A stretch of 64,000 nt of DNA from Dickeya aquatica (GCF_900095885.1 NZ_LT615367.1:4402001-4466000), one strand, 5' to 3'; positions 1 through 9,781 are shown, counted from the first letter of the stretch. Numbers and translations: made by a program. Notes: generated from the sequence alone by a model not told the origin.

Positions 1-1110
1 CCATCCCCCCGTGCTGGAAAAGTGGCTGGGCGGCATGGATAAGCTGTACGTCTGCCACAAATATCTCGGCATCGGTGCCGGTATCGCTACCCTGCTGCAC
101 TGGCTTTTCGCCAAATTGCCGGGCATCGCCGCCGCACTCGCCTGGATAACGCCGGGCCGCCGCCCGCCACACCCGATTGACCCCTGGCGTGGCGTGATGA
201 ATGAGCTGGGGGAAATCGCGTTTTATTGCATGATATTTTTTATTGCCATTAGCCTGATGAAATGGATCTCCTATAAAAACTTCCGCATTATTCACAAAGT
301 CGGCGCAATTATCGCCCTGCTGGGTGTGCTCCATTCATTTTATATGATTAATAGCGACATGCGCTGGACGGTATTTGGCATCACCTGCATGGTGTTATGT
401 ATTCTCTCTTCGTTCATTATTATTTATTCTCTGGCAGGGCGAATTGGCAGACGAAATGATTTTTCAGCCCAAATCGCCGCAGCCAGTAAAATAAATGACT
501 CCACGCTGGAATTAACCATCCGCGTGCCAGCCGCATTTGCCCATCGCTATCAGGCGGGCAAATTTGTTTTCCTGACCACTGATGCGAAAGAGGGCAAACA
601 CCCGTTTACCGTTAGCCGATACGATGCGGATAACCACCTGCTGACGCTCACCATCAAAGCGCTGGGCGATTACACCACCGCGCTGGTGAACGGGCCAAAT
701 CTGGCGGGCACCCCGGTGGTGATTGAAGGCCCTTACGGTGAATTCACCTTGCCGGAGCACTCCGATAAAGAAACCTACTGGGTCGCCGGGGGGATTGGGA
801 TCACGCCGTTTTTATCCTGGCTGCATCAGCTGCGCGCCAGCCAGCAACAGCAGCACAACACCACGCTCTTTTACTGCGTCAACAGCGAAAGCGAGCTTAT
901 CCACCCCGCGACGCTGGCCACACTGGCGCGCGATGCCGCCATCGACCTGCACATCATCGTGCGCGACCGTGACGGGCTACTCGACCCGCGCGCCTCAATA
1001 CCGACAACTGCGCCGGCGTCTGGTTCTGTGGGCCTGCCGGAATGCGGCGCGACCTGCAACAGCAGGTGGGCCAGTCGGTGTTGCATTTCGAGCAGTTCGA
1101 TTTCCGCTAG
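1..1110 (+). pseudogene. Ferric-reductase-like transmembrane flavoprotein, 5' partial and frameshifted
   Basis: The reading frame is already open at the window edge, so the N-terminus lies outside. Visible parts are membrane helices with histidines (HKYLGI, LLHW, FRIIHKVG), an FAD-binding motif HPFTVSRY, EGPYGEFTLP, and an NAD(P)H loop VAGGIGITPF. The family transfers electrons from NAD(P)H through FAD and haem across the inner membrane. Near base 988 the frame breaks. The expected C-terminal motif VWFCGPAGMRRDL and a stop at 1108-1110 lie in another frame, and one extra G after GACCCG would restore a smooth LDPARLNTDN junction. Reading straight on gives a meaningless Ser/Arg-rich tail. It may be a pseudogene or a sequencing error. 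Confidence 0.72.
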
Positions 1111-1145
1111 CCGTTATAACCGTCAGTCGCGACGATAATCTGTTG

Positions 1146-1841
1146 CTACGACAGTCCGCACAGACGAAACACGCTGTTGAGTACATGGCGAGTGGCGCGC
1201 GCTCTGGCCTGCTCGCTGTGAGAATCTTCGCCGAGCACCGCCGCTATCTGAATGTCAAAATCGGCATAGGTTTGCGTCATCGACCAGACGCTGAAAAAGA
1301 AGTGCGTGGTGTCCAGCGGGGGTAAACGGCCTTGCGCTATCCAGCCATCCAGCACGGCGGCTTTCTCCGCCACCAGCCGCCGCAATTCGGTTTGCAGCAA
1401 GTGGTGTACCATCGGTGCGCCCTGCAAAATCTCATTGGCGAACAGCCGTGAGGCGTGCGGGCGCTCGAAACTGAAGCGCATTTTCTGGCGCACGTAGGCG
1501 TCGATGGCGCTTTTCGGGTCGGCATCGGGCCGAAAGCCATCCAGCGGGGCCAGCCAGTCGTGCAAAATGCCGTCCAGCACCGTGAGATAGAGCGTCTGTT
1601 TATTGCCAAAATAGTAATGCAGGTTGGCTTTAGGCAACGCGGCCGCCTCAGCAATTTGCGCCATCGTCGCCCCGCGAAAGCCAAAGCGGGCAAACACCCG
1701 CTCCGCCGCCAGCAGAATAACCGCCTCATTATCCTGCCGGATGCGGCCTTTCTCGCCTTCATCAGCACCGGCTGGCAACAAGCGCCCGCCGCTGGCATCG
1801 TCCGTGCTACGCATCTGCATGCTCATGGTGTTCGCGGCCAT
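1146..1841 (-). CDS. TetR-family regulator, RutR-like
   Basis: About 231 residues with an N-terminal TetR helix-turn-helix (GATMAQIAEAAALPKANLHYYFGNK, roughly residues 58-82). The C-terminal half closely resembles E. coli RutR, the pyrimidine-responsive regulator (pattern ASRLF-NEILQGAP, then W-AQGRL-PLD--H--F--WS-TQ-YADF). It lies 114 bases downstream of the ABC importer genes on the same strand and probably controls them. The ligand is unknown; uracil or a related pyrimidine is an inference. Several in-frame ATGs (1841, 1826, 1820, 1814) make the start uncertain, and no start has an ideal ribosome binding site. Confidence 0.82.
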   Translation of the reverse strand: MAANTMSMQMRSTDDASGGRLLPAGADEGEKGRIRQDNEAVILLAAERVFARFGFRGATMAQIAEAAALPKANLHYYFGNKQTLYLTVLDGILHDWLAPLDGFRPDADPKSAIDAYVRQKMRFSFERPHASRLFANEILQGAPMVHHLLQTELRRLVAEKAAVLDGWIAQGRLPPLDTTHFFFSVWSMTQTYADFDIQIAAVLGEDSHSEQARARATRHVLNSVFRLCGLS

Positions 1842-1955
1842 ACCCCTGTTGTTTACCCCGTTGTGTGTTGATCGTTGTGTATTGATCGCGGTGTTAATTA
1901 CGCCATCCCTGGCGAATACCGACCGGCCTGGTCGCGCGCCGTTGTTTCGTCAGCG

Positions 1956-2966
1956 TTATTTTGCCGCCGCCTGCCACACCACATGGCTCATGGCCTCTTC
2001 ACCGGGATCGTTTTTGATGACCGGATGACTGCCGCCGCTATTTAGCAGCACATCAATCGTGCGGCGGTAGGCGGCAGGCTCCAGATAGCCGACGGCTGGC
2101 GTATTGGCGTGGGTAATGAGTTTAGCCACATTTTCCATCTGGCGCTGCTGCACCGCTTCGGTCGCCGCCCCGGAAGCGTCCTCCGCCACCACAATTTTCG
2201 CCGCTTCATCCGGGTGGCTGACGGCATAATTCCAGCCCTTGAACGACGCCTTCAGGAATTTCGCCATTTTGGCGACAAATGCCGGGTCTTTCAGGTTCGG
2301 CCCCAGCACATACAAGCCATCTTCCAGCGTAGACACCCCCTGGTCTTCATAGGCGAACGTCACCAAATCCTCTTTTTTCAGGCCCGCGTCAATCAGCTGC
2401 CAGTATTCGTTGTAGTTCATGGTGGAAATACAGGCGGCCTGCTTTTGCAGCAGCGGGTCAACATTAAAGCCCTGCTTGAGCACCTTGATGTCGCTGTCCG
2501 GCTTGTAGCCGAGTTTGTTCATCCAGTTAAAAAACGGGTACTCGTTGCCGCCAAACCACACGCCCAGCGTTTTGCCTTTCAAATCAGCCGGGGCGTTGAC
2601 GCCGCTTGCCTTGCGGCAGGTCAGCATCATGCCTGAGCGGTCAAACACCTGTGCGATGTTCACCAGCGGCACCCCGGCCTCACGCGCGGCCAGCGCATCC
2701 GGCATCCAGTTGACAATCACATCCGCTGATTTACCGGCAATCACCTGCACCGGCGAAATATCGGTGCCACCGGGTTTGATGGTGACATTCAATCCCTCTT
2801 GCTGATAGAAGCCTTTCTGCTGCGCCACGTAATAACCGGCAAACTGCGCCTGCGGCACCCATTTCAGTTGCAGCGTGACGTTCTCGGCAGCCTGCGCGGG
2901 CAATGTCACCGTCAAGGCAATGGCCACCAGCAGGCCACTGGGGAAAAGATCGGAACGTTTTATCAT
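1956..2966 (-). CDS. ABC importer substrate-binding protein, NMT1/THI5 type
   Basis: Periplasmic binding protein of 336 residues. ATG 2966 was chosen because TGAGGAG precedes it and a clean signal peptide follows (MIKRSDLF, hydrophobic stretch, cleavage after PAQA). The mature protein starts with NVTLQLKWVPQAQFAGYYVAQ and contains GGNEYPFFNWM, both typical of the NMT1/THI5 group that binds pyrimidine-like or riboflavin-like molecules. The longer upstream reading frame lacks family similarity. It is the last importer gene, 94 bases after the second permease. The real ligand cannot be read from sequence; a pyrimidine is suggested by the RutR-like regulator nearby. Confidence 0.85.
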   Translation of the reverse strand: MIKRSDLFPSGLLVAIALTVTLPAQAAENVTLQLKWVPQAQFAGYYVAQQKGFYQQEGLNVTIKPGGTDISPVQVIAGKSADVIVNWMPDALAAREAGVPLVNIAQVFDRSGMMLTCRKASGVNAPADLKGKTLGVWFGGNEYPFFNWMNKLGYKPDSDIKVLKQGFNVDPLLQKQAACISTMNYNEYWQLIDAGLKKEDLVTFAYEDQGVSTLEDGLYVLGPNLKDPAFVAKMAKFLKASFKGWNYAVSHPDEAAKIVVAEDASGAATEAVQQRQMENVAKLITHANTPAVGYLEPAAYRRTIDVLLNSGGSHPVIKNDPGEEAMSHVVWQAAAK

Positions 2967-3060
2967 CAGATGACTCCTCAGGTTGATGTGAACACGACAG
3001 TGATTGCACGTTATGGTTGTGGTTATGGTGTTGTGTGGTGATGCCCCTTGTGGTGACGGC

Positions 3061-4182
3061 TCAGGACGTAGCACCGCGCACCGAGGGGTGCCAGAAATTG
3101 ACCTTGCGCTCCAGCCTGACCAGCAGCGCATACACCAGCGAGCCAATCAGCGAGGCCACCACAATCGCCGCCCATACCAGCGGCATGTGCATCCGGGCGG
3201 CCTCGGTGGAGATGCGAAAACCGAGCCCGGCGGTCGGCGAGCCGAAGAACTCCGCGACAATGGCGCTGATTAACGCAAGCGTCGCGTTCACCTTCAGCGC
3301 GGCAAAAATAAACGGCAGCGCGGCAGGCAAGCGCAACACCCACAGCGTGCGCTGCGGCGAGGCGGCATAACAGTGCATCAGCTCGCGCTCCAGTTTGCCG
3401 CTGGCCTGTAGGCCCGCCAGCGTGCTGACCAGCGCCGGAAAAAACGTCACCAGCACGATCACCGCCGCCTTCGAAGGCCAGTCGAAACCGAACCACATCA
3501 CCGCAATCGGCGCGACGCCAACCAGCGGAACCGTGCTGGTCAGGTTGGCCAGCGGCAGCAGGCCGCGCTGCAAAAACGGCTGGCGGTCAATCAGCAGCGC
3601 CACGGCGATGCCGCCCGCGCAACCCAGCAGATAACCGGCCAGTACCGATTTGAGCACCGTTTGCACCACATCGCCGAGCAGCAGGCTGGCGCTGTCATAC
3701 AACGCCTGGGCGATAGCCAGCGGCGTGGGCAGCAGCACCTGCGGCACCGCAAATCCGCTGACCAGTAGCTGCCAGAAATAGAGCACCCAGCCGCCAAACA
3801 GCAGGGCGACGGCGCTGTCAGGCAGGCGCACGCAGCGCACCCGCGCCAGATGCTGCACGCTCACCATCACCAGCAGCGCCAGTGCCAGCGCCGTCAGCCC
3901 ATAGTGGTATCCGCCAGCGGCGGCAGGTAACAACGAAACGGCGGCCGAAAGCAATAACAGCGCCAGTACGCCCGCGCGCCACAGCGGTATGGCCGGTGAC
4001 AGCAATGCCGCCAGCGCCAGCAGCAGCAGGCCGTCGGTTTGCCACAGCGGTGCGCCGCCATCCAGCAGCGCCAGCACCAGCGCGAGCAGCGCGCCGGTCA
4101 GCGGTAGTGCTCCCAGCACTGGTGATCGTGCTCCCGGCACCGGTGGTCGTGCCCCTGGCACCGGTTTAGTGTGCGTTATCAT
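3061..4182 (-). CDS. ABC importer permease with extended N-terminal membrane region
   Basis: 373 residues, longer than the 250-300 usual for SsuC/TauC-type permeases. The C-terminal ~240 residues are a standard BPD_transp_1 domain, with the EAA-like segment near ELMHCYAASPQRTLW. The first ~130 residues add several hydrophobic helices of unknown role. Before them is a short Pro/Gly repeat of 7 residues (PVPGARP, PVPGARS, PVLGALP). The start ATG at 4182 forms a 4-base ATGA overlap with the preceding permease and has AAGGGGG upstream. It presumably pairs with that permease as the membrane channel of the importer. Confidence 0.85.
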   Translation of the reverse strand: MITHTKPVPGARPPVPGARSPVLGALPLTGALLALVLALLDGGAPLWQTDGLLLLALAALLSPAIPLWRAGVLALLLLSAAVSLLPAAAGGYHYGLTALALALLVMVSVQHLARVRCVRLPDSAVALLFGGWVLYFWQLLVSGFAVPQVLLPTPLAIAQALYDSASLLLGDVVQTVLKSVLAGYLLGCAGGIAVALLIDRQPFLQRGLLPLANLTSTVPLVGVAPIAVMWFGFDWPSKAAVIVLVTFFPALVSTLAGLQASGKLERELMHCYAASPQRTLWVLRLPAALPFIFAALKVNATLALISAIVAEFFGSPTAGLGFRISTEAARMHMPLVWAAIVVASLIGSLVYALLVRLERKVNFWHPSVRGATS

Positions 4183-5069
4183 CGCGCCCCCTTGCGTGTT
4201 GCCATCACCCATCGCTCAATCAGGCTCACCAGCGCGGTTAAGCCCAACCCCAGCAGCGAAGCCATCACCAGTGCCGACCAGATTTGCAGCGTATTGCCGT
4301 AATACGAGCCGGTCAGCAGGCGTGCGCCAAGCCCTGCCTGCGCGCCGGTCGGCAGCTCGGCGACCATGGTTCCCACCAGTCCGCTGGCGATAGCCACCCG
4401 GCACGCCGGAAATACATAGGGCAGCGCCGACGGCAAGCGCACCAGCCAGAAGGTATCAATTCGGCTGGCGGCATAGGTATGCACCAGTTCCAGCTCCAGT
4501 TTTTGCGGCGCGCGCAGCCCCTGCACCACGGCAAGCGTAATCGGGAAAAAACACAGGTACATGGCGATGGTGGCTTTGGGTAACAGCCCGGTGATGCCAA
4601 GGCTGCCGAGGATAATCAGCACAATCGGGGCGATCGCCAGTACCGGCACCGTCTGGGACGCGACAATCCACGGCAGCAGGGCTTTATCCAGCGTGCGGGA
4701 ATGCACAATCGCCACCCCCAGCAAGCCGCCCAGCACCACGCCCATGACAAAACCGGTTAGCGCTGCGCTGGCGGTCACGGCAGTGTGCAGCAGCAAATTA
4801 CGCGGCGAGCCGGGCGGCCATTGCGTCAGGCTGGCCCAGATATCCAGCACAATTTGATGCGGCGCAGGCAGCACCGGGCGCGACATTGTCAGCGTCGCGG
4901 CCAGCACCTCGCGCCAGCGCGCGCCATCCGCCATCCGCTCGATGACGCCCGGCGCATTAAGCGCCACCGCCAGCAGATACCACACCAGCGTCAGGCAAAG
5001 CGCCACCACCGCCACCGGCAGCACCTGCTGGCGGAAATCGCCAAGGTAACGCCCGCGTTCAGTGCGCAT
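4179..5069 (-). CDS. ABC importer permease, SsuC/TauC type
   Basis: 296 residues from ATG 5069. A first helix (LPVAVVALCLTLVWYLLAV) and about five further helices form the BPD_transp_1 domain, with the cytoplasmic loop ELVHTYAASRIDTFWLVRLP that contacts the ATPase. It overlaps the ATPase gene by 11 bases and the next permease by 4, so the three are translationally coupled. The longer frame upstream of 5069 lies inside the ATPase gene and is not used. It forms half of the channel in the importer that includes the NMT1-type binding protein. Confidence 0.87.
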   Translation of the reverse strand: MRTERGRYLGDFRQQVLPVAVVALCLTLVWYLLAVALNAPGVIERMADGARWREVLAATLTMSRPVLPAPHQIVLDIWASLTQWPPGSPRNLLLHTAVTASAALTGFVMGVVLGGLLGVAIVHSRTLDKALLPWIVASQTVPVLAIAPIVLIILGSLGITGLLPKATIAMYLCFFPITLAVVQGLRAPQKLELELVHTYAASRIDTFWLVRLPSALPYVFPACRVAIASGLVGTMVAELPTGAQAGLGARLLTGSYYGNTLQIWSALVMASLLGLGLTALVSLIERWVMATRKGAR

Positions 5070-5898
5070 GGTGCCCCTCCACCAGCGCGGCGCGCACCTC
5101 TTGCGCCAGCTCGAGGAACGCCGGTGAGTCACGCAGCGAAAGCGTGCGCTCGGCAGGCAGCGGCGAGTCAATCACCTTCACGATACGGCCCGGTCGCGGC
5201 GACATCACCACTATCTTGGTCGAGAGGTAGACGGCTTCGCTAATCGAGTGGGTAACAAACACCATGGTGCGCTGGCCTGCCACCCACAGCTGTTGCAGTT
5301 GCTGATTGAGGTTGTCACGGGTGAGCTCATCAAGCGCGCCAAAGGGTTCATCCATCATCAGGATTTTGGGGTCAAACCCGAGCGCGCGGGCAATCGATAC
5401 CCGTTGTTGCATGCCGCCGGAGAGCTGCCAGGGGTATTTTTTCTCAAAGCCCTGCAACCCGACCCGCGCCAGCTGCTCACGGGCGATGATTTCGCACACT
5501 TGCGGCGCGCGGCCCTGAATGTGCAACGGCAGCATCACATTGGCCAGCACCGTGCGCCAGGGCAACAACACCGGTGCCTGAAACACGTAACCGTATGCCC
5601 CGGCGCAGCGGGCCTCGCCAGGCGTCATGTCATTGACCGTAATCTCACCGCGGGTAATCGGCTCCAGGTCGGCAATGGCGCGCAGCAACGTGGTTTTGCC
5701 GCAACCGGATGGCCCGATGAACGAGACAAACTCGCCCTCGCGGATAGTCAGGTTAATGTCTTTCAGTGCATGAACCGGCTTGTCCGCCGCCGGGTAAATC
5801 ACATTGGCATCGCGCACCACAATGGCCGGTCGGGCAGGTGCCTGCGCCGGTTTCAACATGGTCACGACCGAATCCTCGGCATAGCTCTGGCTCATCAT
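5059..5898 (-). CDS. ABC importer ATPase, SsuB/TauB type
   Basis: 279 residues. Walker A GPSGCGKTTLLR, Q-loop region YVFQAPVLLPW, signature LSGGMQQRV and Walker B ILMMDEPFGALD are all intact. This is the cytoplasmic energising subunit of the adjacent importer. Two adjacent ATGs (5898, 5895) follow a strong GGAGGGAG ribosome binding site; 5898 has the better spacing. The longer open frame upstream is leader DNA. It is the first gene of the importer operon, and the leader carries a sigma-54-like promoter and an NtrC-like site, suggesting expression under nitrogen limitation. Confidence 0.9.
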   Translation of the reverse strand: MMSQSYAEDSVVTMLKPAQAPARPAIVVRDANVIYPAADKPVHALKDINLTIREGEFVSFIGPSGCGKTTLLRAIADLEPITRGEITVNDMTPGEARCAGAYGYVFQAPVLLPWRTVLANVMLPLHIQGRAPQVCEIIAREQLARVGLQGFEKKYPWQLSGGMQQRVSIARALGFDPKILMMDEPFGALDELTRDNLNQQLQQLWVAGQRTMVFVTHSISEAVYLSTKIVVMSPRPGRIVKVIDSPLPAERTLSLRDSPAFLELAQEVRAALVEGHHAH

Positions 5899-5950
5899 CG
5901 CTCTCCCTCCGCCATTTTCTGACCGTCTGGTTAGGTTTACGCTCTGACTC

Positions 5951-5967
5951 ATGCCATTTTTGTGCCA
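5951..5967 (-). promoter_or_regulatory. Sigma-54-like promoter of the ABC importer operon
   Basis: On the minus strand the sequence reads TGGCACAAAAATGGCAT. It matches the -24/-12 consensus TGGCAC-N5-TTGC with the invariant GG and GC exactly 12 bases apart; the one mismatch in the -12 box is TGGC for TTGC. Transcription would start near 5940, about 40 bases before ATG 5898. No search was run; this was found by eye. Confidence 0.6.
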
Positions 5968-6031
5968 ATGTTTATTTTTTAATCCACTCCAGTGAGATAG
6001 CGGCTTTTGCCCGCAACATAACCCTTTTTTA

Positions 6032-6046
6032 TCGCCACTTTGGTGC
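6032..6046. promoter_or_regulatory. NtrC-like enhancer site
   Basis: TCGCCACTTTGGTGC agrees with the dyad GCACCA-N3-TGGTGC at 10 of 12 defined positions. It sits about 65-80 bases upstream of the -24 element of the sigma-54-like promoter, a usual enhancer distance. The rest of the 365-base gap between the importer and the aminotransferase shows nothing else I recognise. Confidence 0.45.
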
Positions 6047-6262
6047 AAATATCGACAACATTGCCTTTGTTCAGGGCAGTGAATAGGGCGGAAGGGTAAC
6101 AGCGAAGATGAGTCGTGCAGAAAAGGCCAGAAAGAGATGAAATCGAGAAAAAACCTGACACGATTAAAAACGTTCGCCACCTGATAAAGACAAATGAGCC
6201 AGCCGGTTTCTCGCCGCCACGGACGGGAAACCGGCAATCGGTCTATACCAGCTTGTGCCCGC

Positions 6263-7588
6263 TTATGCCAGCGAGCCGGTCAGCTCGGCCAGCGCATCAT
6301 CGATTATCGCCAGCCCCTGACGGGCTTGCGGCACGGAAATCGTGCAGGGCGGCACCACATGCAGGCGGTTTTCGGCGATAAAACCCAGCAGGCCCCGCGC
6401 CAGGAGCGCCGCTTTAAGCCGGGCCATGTGCGCGGCGGCAAGCGGCGTGCGGCTGGTGCGGTCAGCCACCAGTTCCAGCGCATGAAACACCCCTTTTCCC
6501 CGCACATCGCCGATGATGTCATACTTTTGACCCAGGCTTTTCAGCCCGTCGGCCAGCAGGCCGTCACCGATGCGGGCGGCATTTTCTACCACGCCCTCCT
6601 CTTCCATCGCCTCAATCGTGGCGACAATCGCCGCCATCGCCAGCGGGTGGCCGGAGTAGGTCAACCCGCCGGGGAACACCCGGTCAGTAAAAAAGTGGGC
6701 GATACGCTCGGAAATAATCACGCCACCGGCCGGAACATAACCGGAATTCACCCCTTTGGCGAAGGTGATCAGATCCGGTGTGATGCCATCATGTTCGAAA
6801 CTAAACCACCGTCCGGTGCGGCCAAAACCCGCCATCACTTCATCCATAATCAGCAGGATGCCGAACTCTTGCGCCAGTGCCGCCACGCCCGGCAAATAGC
6901 CCGGCGGCGGCACCAAAATACCGGCGGTGCCGGGAATGGTTTCCAGCAAGATAGCGGCAATCGTATTCGGGCCTTCGCACTCGATAATACGCCGCAGGTG
7001 GTGCAACGCGGCGGCGCACTCCTGCTGCCCGGTGGCGGCCTGAAATTCGCTGCGATAGAGATAGGGCGTGAAGAAATGCACATGCCCGCGAGAATACGCA
7101 TTGGGTAAGCGCCGCCAGTCACCGGTTGCCGCTATCGCCGCGCCGGTGTTGCCATGATAAGAGCGATAACCCGACAGCACTTTTTCGCGCCCGGTAAACA
7201 AGCGCGCCATGCGGATGGCATTTTCGTTGGCATCCGCCCCGGCGTTGGTAAAAAACACCTTATTAAAGGTAGCGGGCGCATGGGACAAAATACGCCGGGC
7301 CGCCTCACCGCGCACCGCATTGGCGGTCGAGGGGGCAATGGTCGTCAGCACATCGGCCTGCGCTTTAATCGCCGCCACCACCTTCGGGTGCTGATGGCCG
7401 ATATTGGTGTTCACCAGTTGGCTGCTGAAATCCAGATAGCTGTGACCGTCATAATCCCACAACCGGCAGCCCTCACCCCCCGCGATAACCAGCGGGTTTA
7501 ACCCTCCCTGCGCAGACCAGGAATGAAACACATATTGTGTATCCAGCCTGCGAACATCCTCGTTTGACCGTGCCGGTTTCAACGTCAT
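6263..7588 (-). CDS. Class III PLP aminotransferase (beta-alanine/omega-amino acid type)
   Basis: 441 residues from ATG 7588, which has GGGAG about nine bases upstream. The cofactor signature DEVMAGFGRTG lies near residues 249-259 and the Schiff-base lysine is in TFAKGVNSGYVP (near 278). The N-terminal pattern LWDYDGHSYLDFSSQLVNTNIGHQHP is typical of omega-amino acid:pyruvate transaminases. I infer beta-alanine, giving malonic semialdehyde, because a RutR-like regulator, an uptake system and a YdfG-like dehydrogenase lie next to it; taurine or GABA are alternatives. It is transcribed toward the importer operon and has its own sigma-54-like element upstream. Confidence 0.8.
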   Translation of the reverse strand: MTLKPARSNEDVRRLDTQYVFHSWSAQGGLNPLVIAGGEGCRLWDYDGHSYLDFSSQLVNTNIGHQHPKVVAAIKAQADVLTTIAPSTANAVRGEAARRILSHAPATFNKVFFTNAGADANENAIRMARLFTGREKVLSGYRSYHGNTGAAIAATGDWRRLPNAYSRGHVHFFTPYLYRSEFQAATGQQECAAALHHLRRIIECEGPNTIAAILLETIPGTAGILVPPPGYLPGVAALAQEFGILLIMDEVMAGFGRTGRWFSFEHDGITPDLITFAKGVNSGYVPAGGVIISERIAHFFTDRVFPGGLTYSGHPLAMAAIVATIEAMEEEGVVENAARIGDGLLADGLKSLGQKYDIIGDVRGKGVFHALELVADRTSRTPLAAAHMARLKAALLARGLLGFIAENRLHVVPPCTISVPQARQGLAIIDDALAELTGSLA

Positions 7589-7708
7589 CGTTGCGTGCTC
7601 CCATGATTTCGCAGCGGCATCCATCAGGTGACTTGCCGCCAGGTGATTGAGACAGGAATCACCTGAGACTAGAAACAAACGCGCGCACAGCGATAGAGCC
7701 AGTTACGG

Positions 7709-7723
7709 GCAATTCCTGAGCCA
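7709..7723 (-). promoter_or_regulatory. Sigma-54-like promoter of the aminotransferase gene
   Basis: The minus strand reads TGGCTCAGGAATTGC, with TGGC and TTGC at the spacing required for sigma-54. The start point would fall near 7697, about 110 bases before ATG 7588. Two TGCACC half-sites (7726-7731, 7742-7747) lie just upstream, but as direct rather than inverted copies, so NtrC binding is uncertain. Confidence 0.42.
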
Positions 7724-7880
7724 GATGCACCCATGTGCCCTTGCACCGGGCCGCAGGTGGTGTCCCACCCTTTTCGGCCAACTGGCCCTGTGCGCAGCCG
7801 GTCACGCTTCGTAAAGTGGCTCACGCCCGCCCACTGACGGCGGCAGAGAATGTCGTTACCGGGAACGCGTGATCGGTTGA

Positions 7881-8681
<801 letters not shown>

Positions 8682-8736
8682 CGGCGCAAGCGCAACTGGC
8701 GGTATCACGCGAGAACACGACAAAAGAGGCCCGGCG

Positions 8737-9513
8737 TCACGTATAGAATTTATTTTGTCTGCTCAGGTGATGGCGTGCCTGACCTGGGCTAAAACCGGTC
8801 ATCCGTTTGAACCAGTGTCCTAGCGAATCGCTGGATGAAAATCCCAGTTGATTAGCCAGTTCACTGTTGGATTTGTTATCAGTCAGCCCCTGCCAGGCGC
8901 AGGACAACAGTAGCCGGTTATGCCACTGCGTAAAACGCAAGCCGGTGTGCCTGACAAACAGACGAGCCAATGTGCGTTCTGTTGCACCTACCTGTGTGCC
9001 CCAGTCAGCAAGGCTACGGCGTAGCGCCGGTGTGGCTATTAAACTGTCGGTGATTTTTTTCAGGCGCTGATCGCTGGGTAAAGGCAGGGAAAGGCTGCTG
9101 GCTGGCATTTCTTCAATTTCTTCAAACAACAATTGCAGAATGCGTGAACGGCGTTCGTCGCTAAGCGGCGTACGCGGGAACACCAGTCGCTCGCACAGGC
9201 CAATGAGTAACGGTGAGGCATCCAGTAGTTTTATGTCGTTGGCGAGGCTGCAATACAGCGTCGGGTTGACGTATAACACCGTGAGTTCCACCCGATGAAA
9301 AGCCTTCCCCCAGTGAACAACGTTAGGCGGGATCCATATCGCTATACCGGGTTTGATTAACCAGTTGCGAAGAGCGGTGTGGGCGTAAAATACGCCTTGC
9401 CTGACCATGACAAACTGCCCCTGATGGTGTTTATGGGGCGGGTATTGCGGGGACGTCGAGTCAATAATACGTTCGATACACAATACATCATCCTGACGTT
9501 TTAGTTCATCCAT
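8737..9513 (-). CDS. AraC-family regulator with cupin sensor domain
   Basis: 258 residues. The N-terminal half is a cupin-like sensor (PPHKHHQGQFVMVRQG, IPPNVVHWG) and the C-terminal ~100 residues carry two helix-turn-helix units (ATERTLARLFVRHTG; NSELANQLGFSSSDSLGHWFKRMTGFSPGQ). It lies downstream of, and in the same direction as, the three-gene dioxygenase/ligase/hemolysin operon, with 264 bases between, and convergent to the dehydrogenase gene. Its codon use and AT content look more like that operon than the importer genes, so it may be the operon's regulator (inference). GGGA precedes the ATG. Confidence 0.85.
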   Translation of the reverse strand: MDELKRQDDVLCIERIIDSTSPQYPPHKHHQGQFVMVRQGVFYAHTALRNWLIKPGIAIWIPPNVVHWGKAFHRVELTVLYVNPTLYCSLANDIKLLDASPLLIGLCERLVFPRTPLSDERRSRILQLLFEEIEEMPASSLSLPLPSDQRLKKITDSLIATPALRRSLADWGTQVGATERTLARLFVRHTGLRFTQWHNRLLLSCAWQGLTDNKSNSELANQLGFSSSDSLGHWFKRMTGFSPGQARHHLSRQNKFYT

Positions 9514-9766
9514 GATATTCCCGTTACATTTACATTATTTCTTAATTTCTCAGAGGTCTTAATCAATGCACAGATTAAACAATCAGCAAACCATGCTTAG
9601 CTTAATGAGCATACATTTTGTTTACGCAAAGAAACAACGCTGAAATGTATCGTCGTGGAGGTAAGTGTCCGCCGTGTGAACGGGGCGTGAGTACCCTGAC
9701 CGGTGCCGTCGTGCGCTGAGCCAGTCAGGGGAGATGAACATATTGATTAACGAACGCGAATACGCC

Positions 9767-9781
9767 TTAACAGGCTGTTAA
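9767..9781. repeat. Perfect palindrome at the 3' end of the dioxygenase gene
   Basis: TTAACAGGCTGTTAA is a 7+1+7 palindrome that covers the stop codon of the dioxygenase gene. No T-run follows on either side, so it is not a standard terminator. It could be a chance feature or a binding site in the gap before the AraC gene. Confidence 0.4.

Noticed and set aside
1842..1955. Two TGTGTNTTGATCG copies (about 1864-1888) upstream of the TetR gene as an operator
   Set aside because: They are direct repeats, whereas RutR-like TetR proteins bind inverted repeats. Too short to claim.
2967..3060. Thiamine-type riboswitch between permease and binding protein genes
   Set aside because: No TPP element consensus was found; the gap is only a GT-rich low-complexity stretch.
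6194..7108. 304-codon open frame antisense to the aminotransferase
   Set aside because: No domain or signal; the opposite strand has intact PLP motifs across the same bases.
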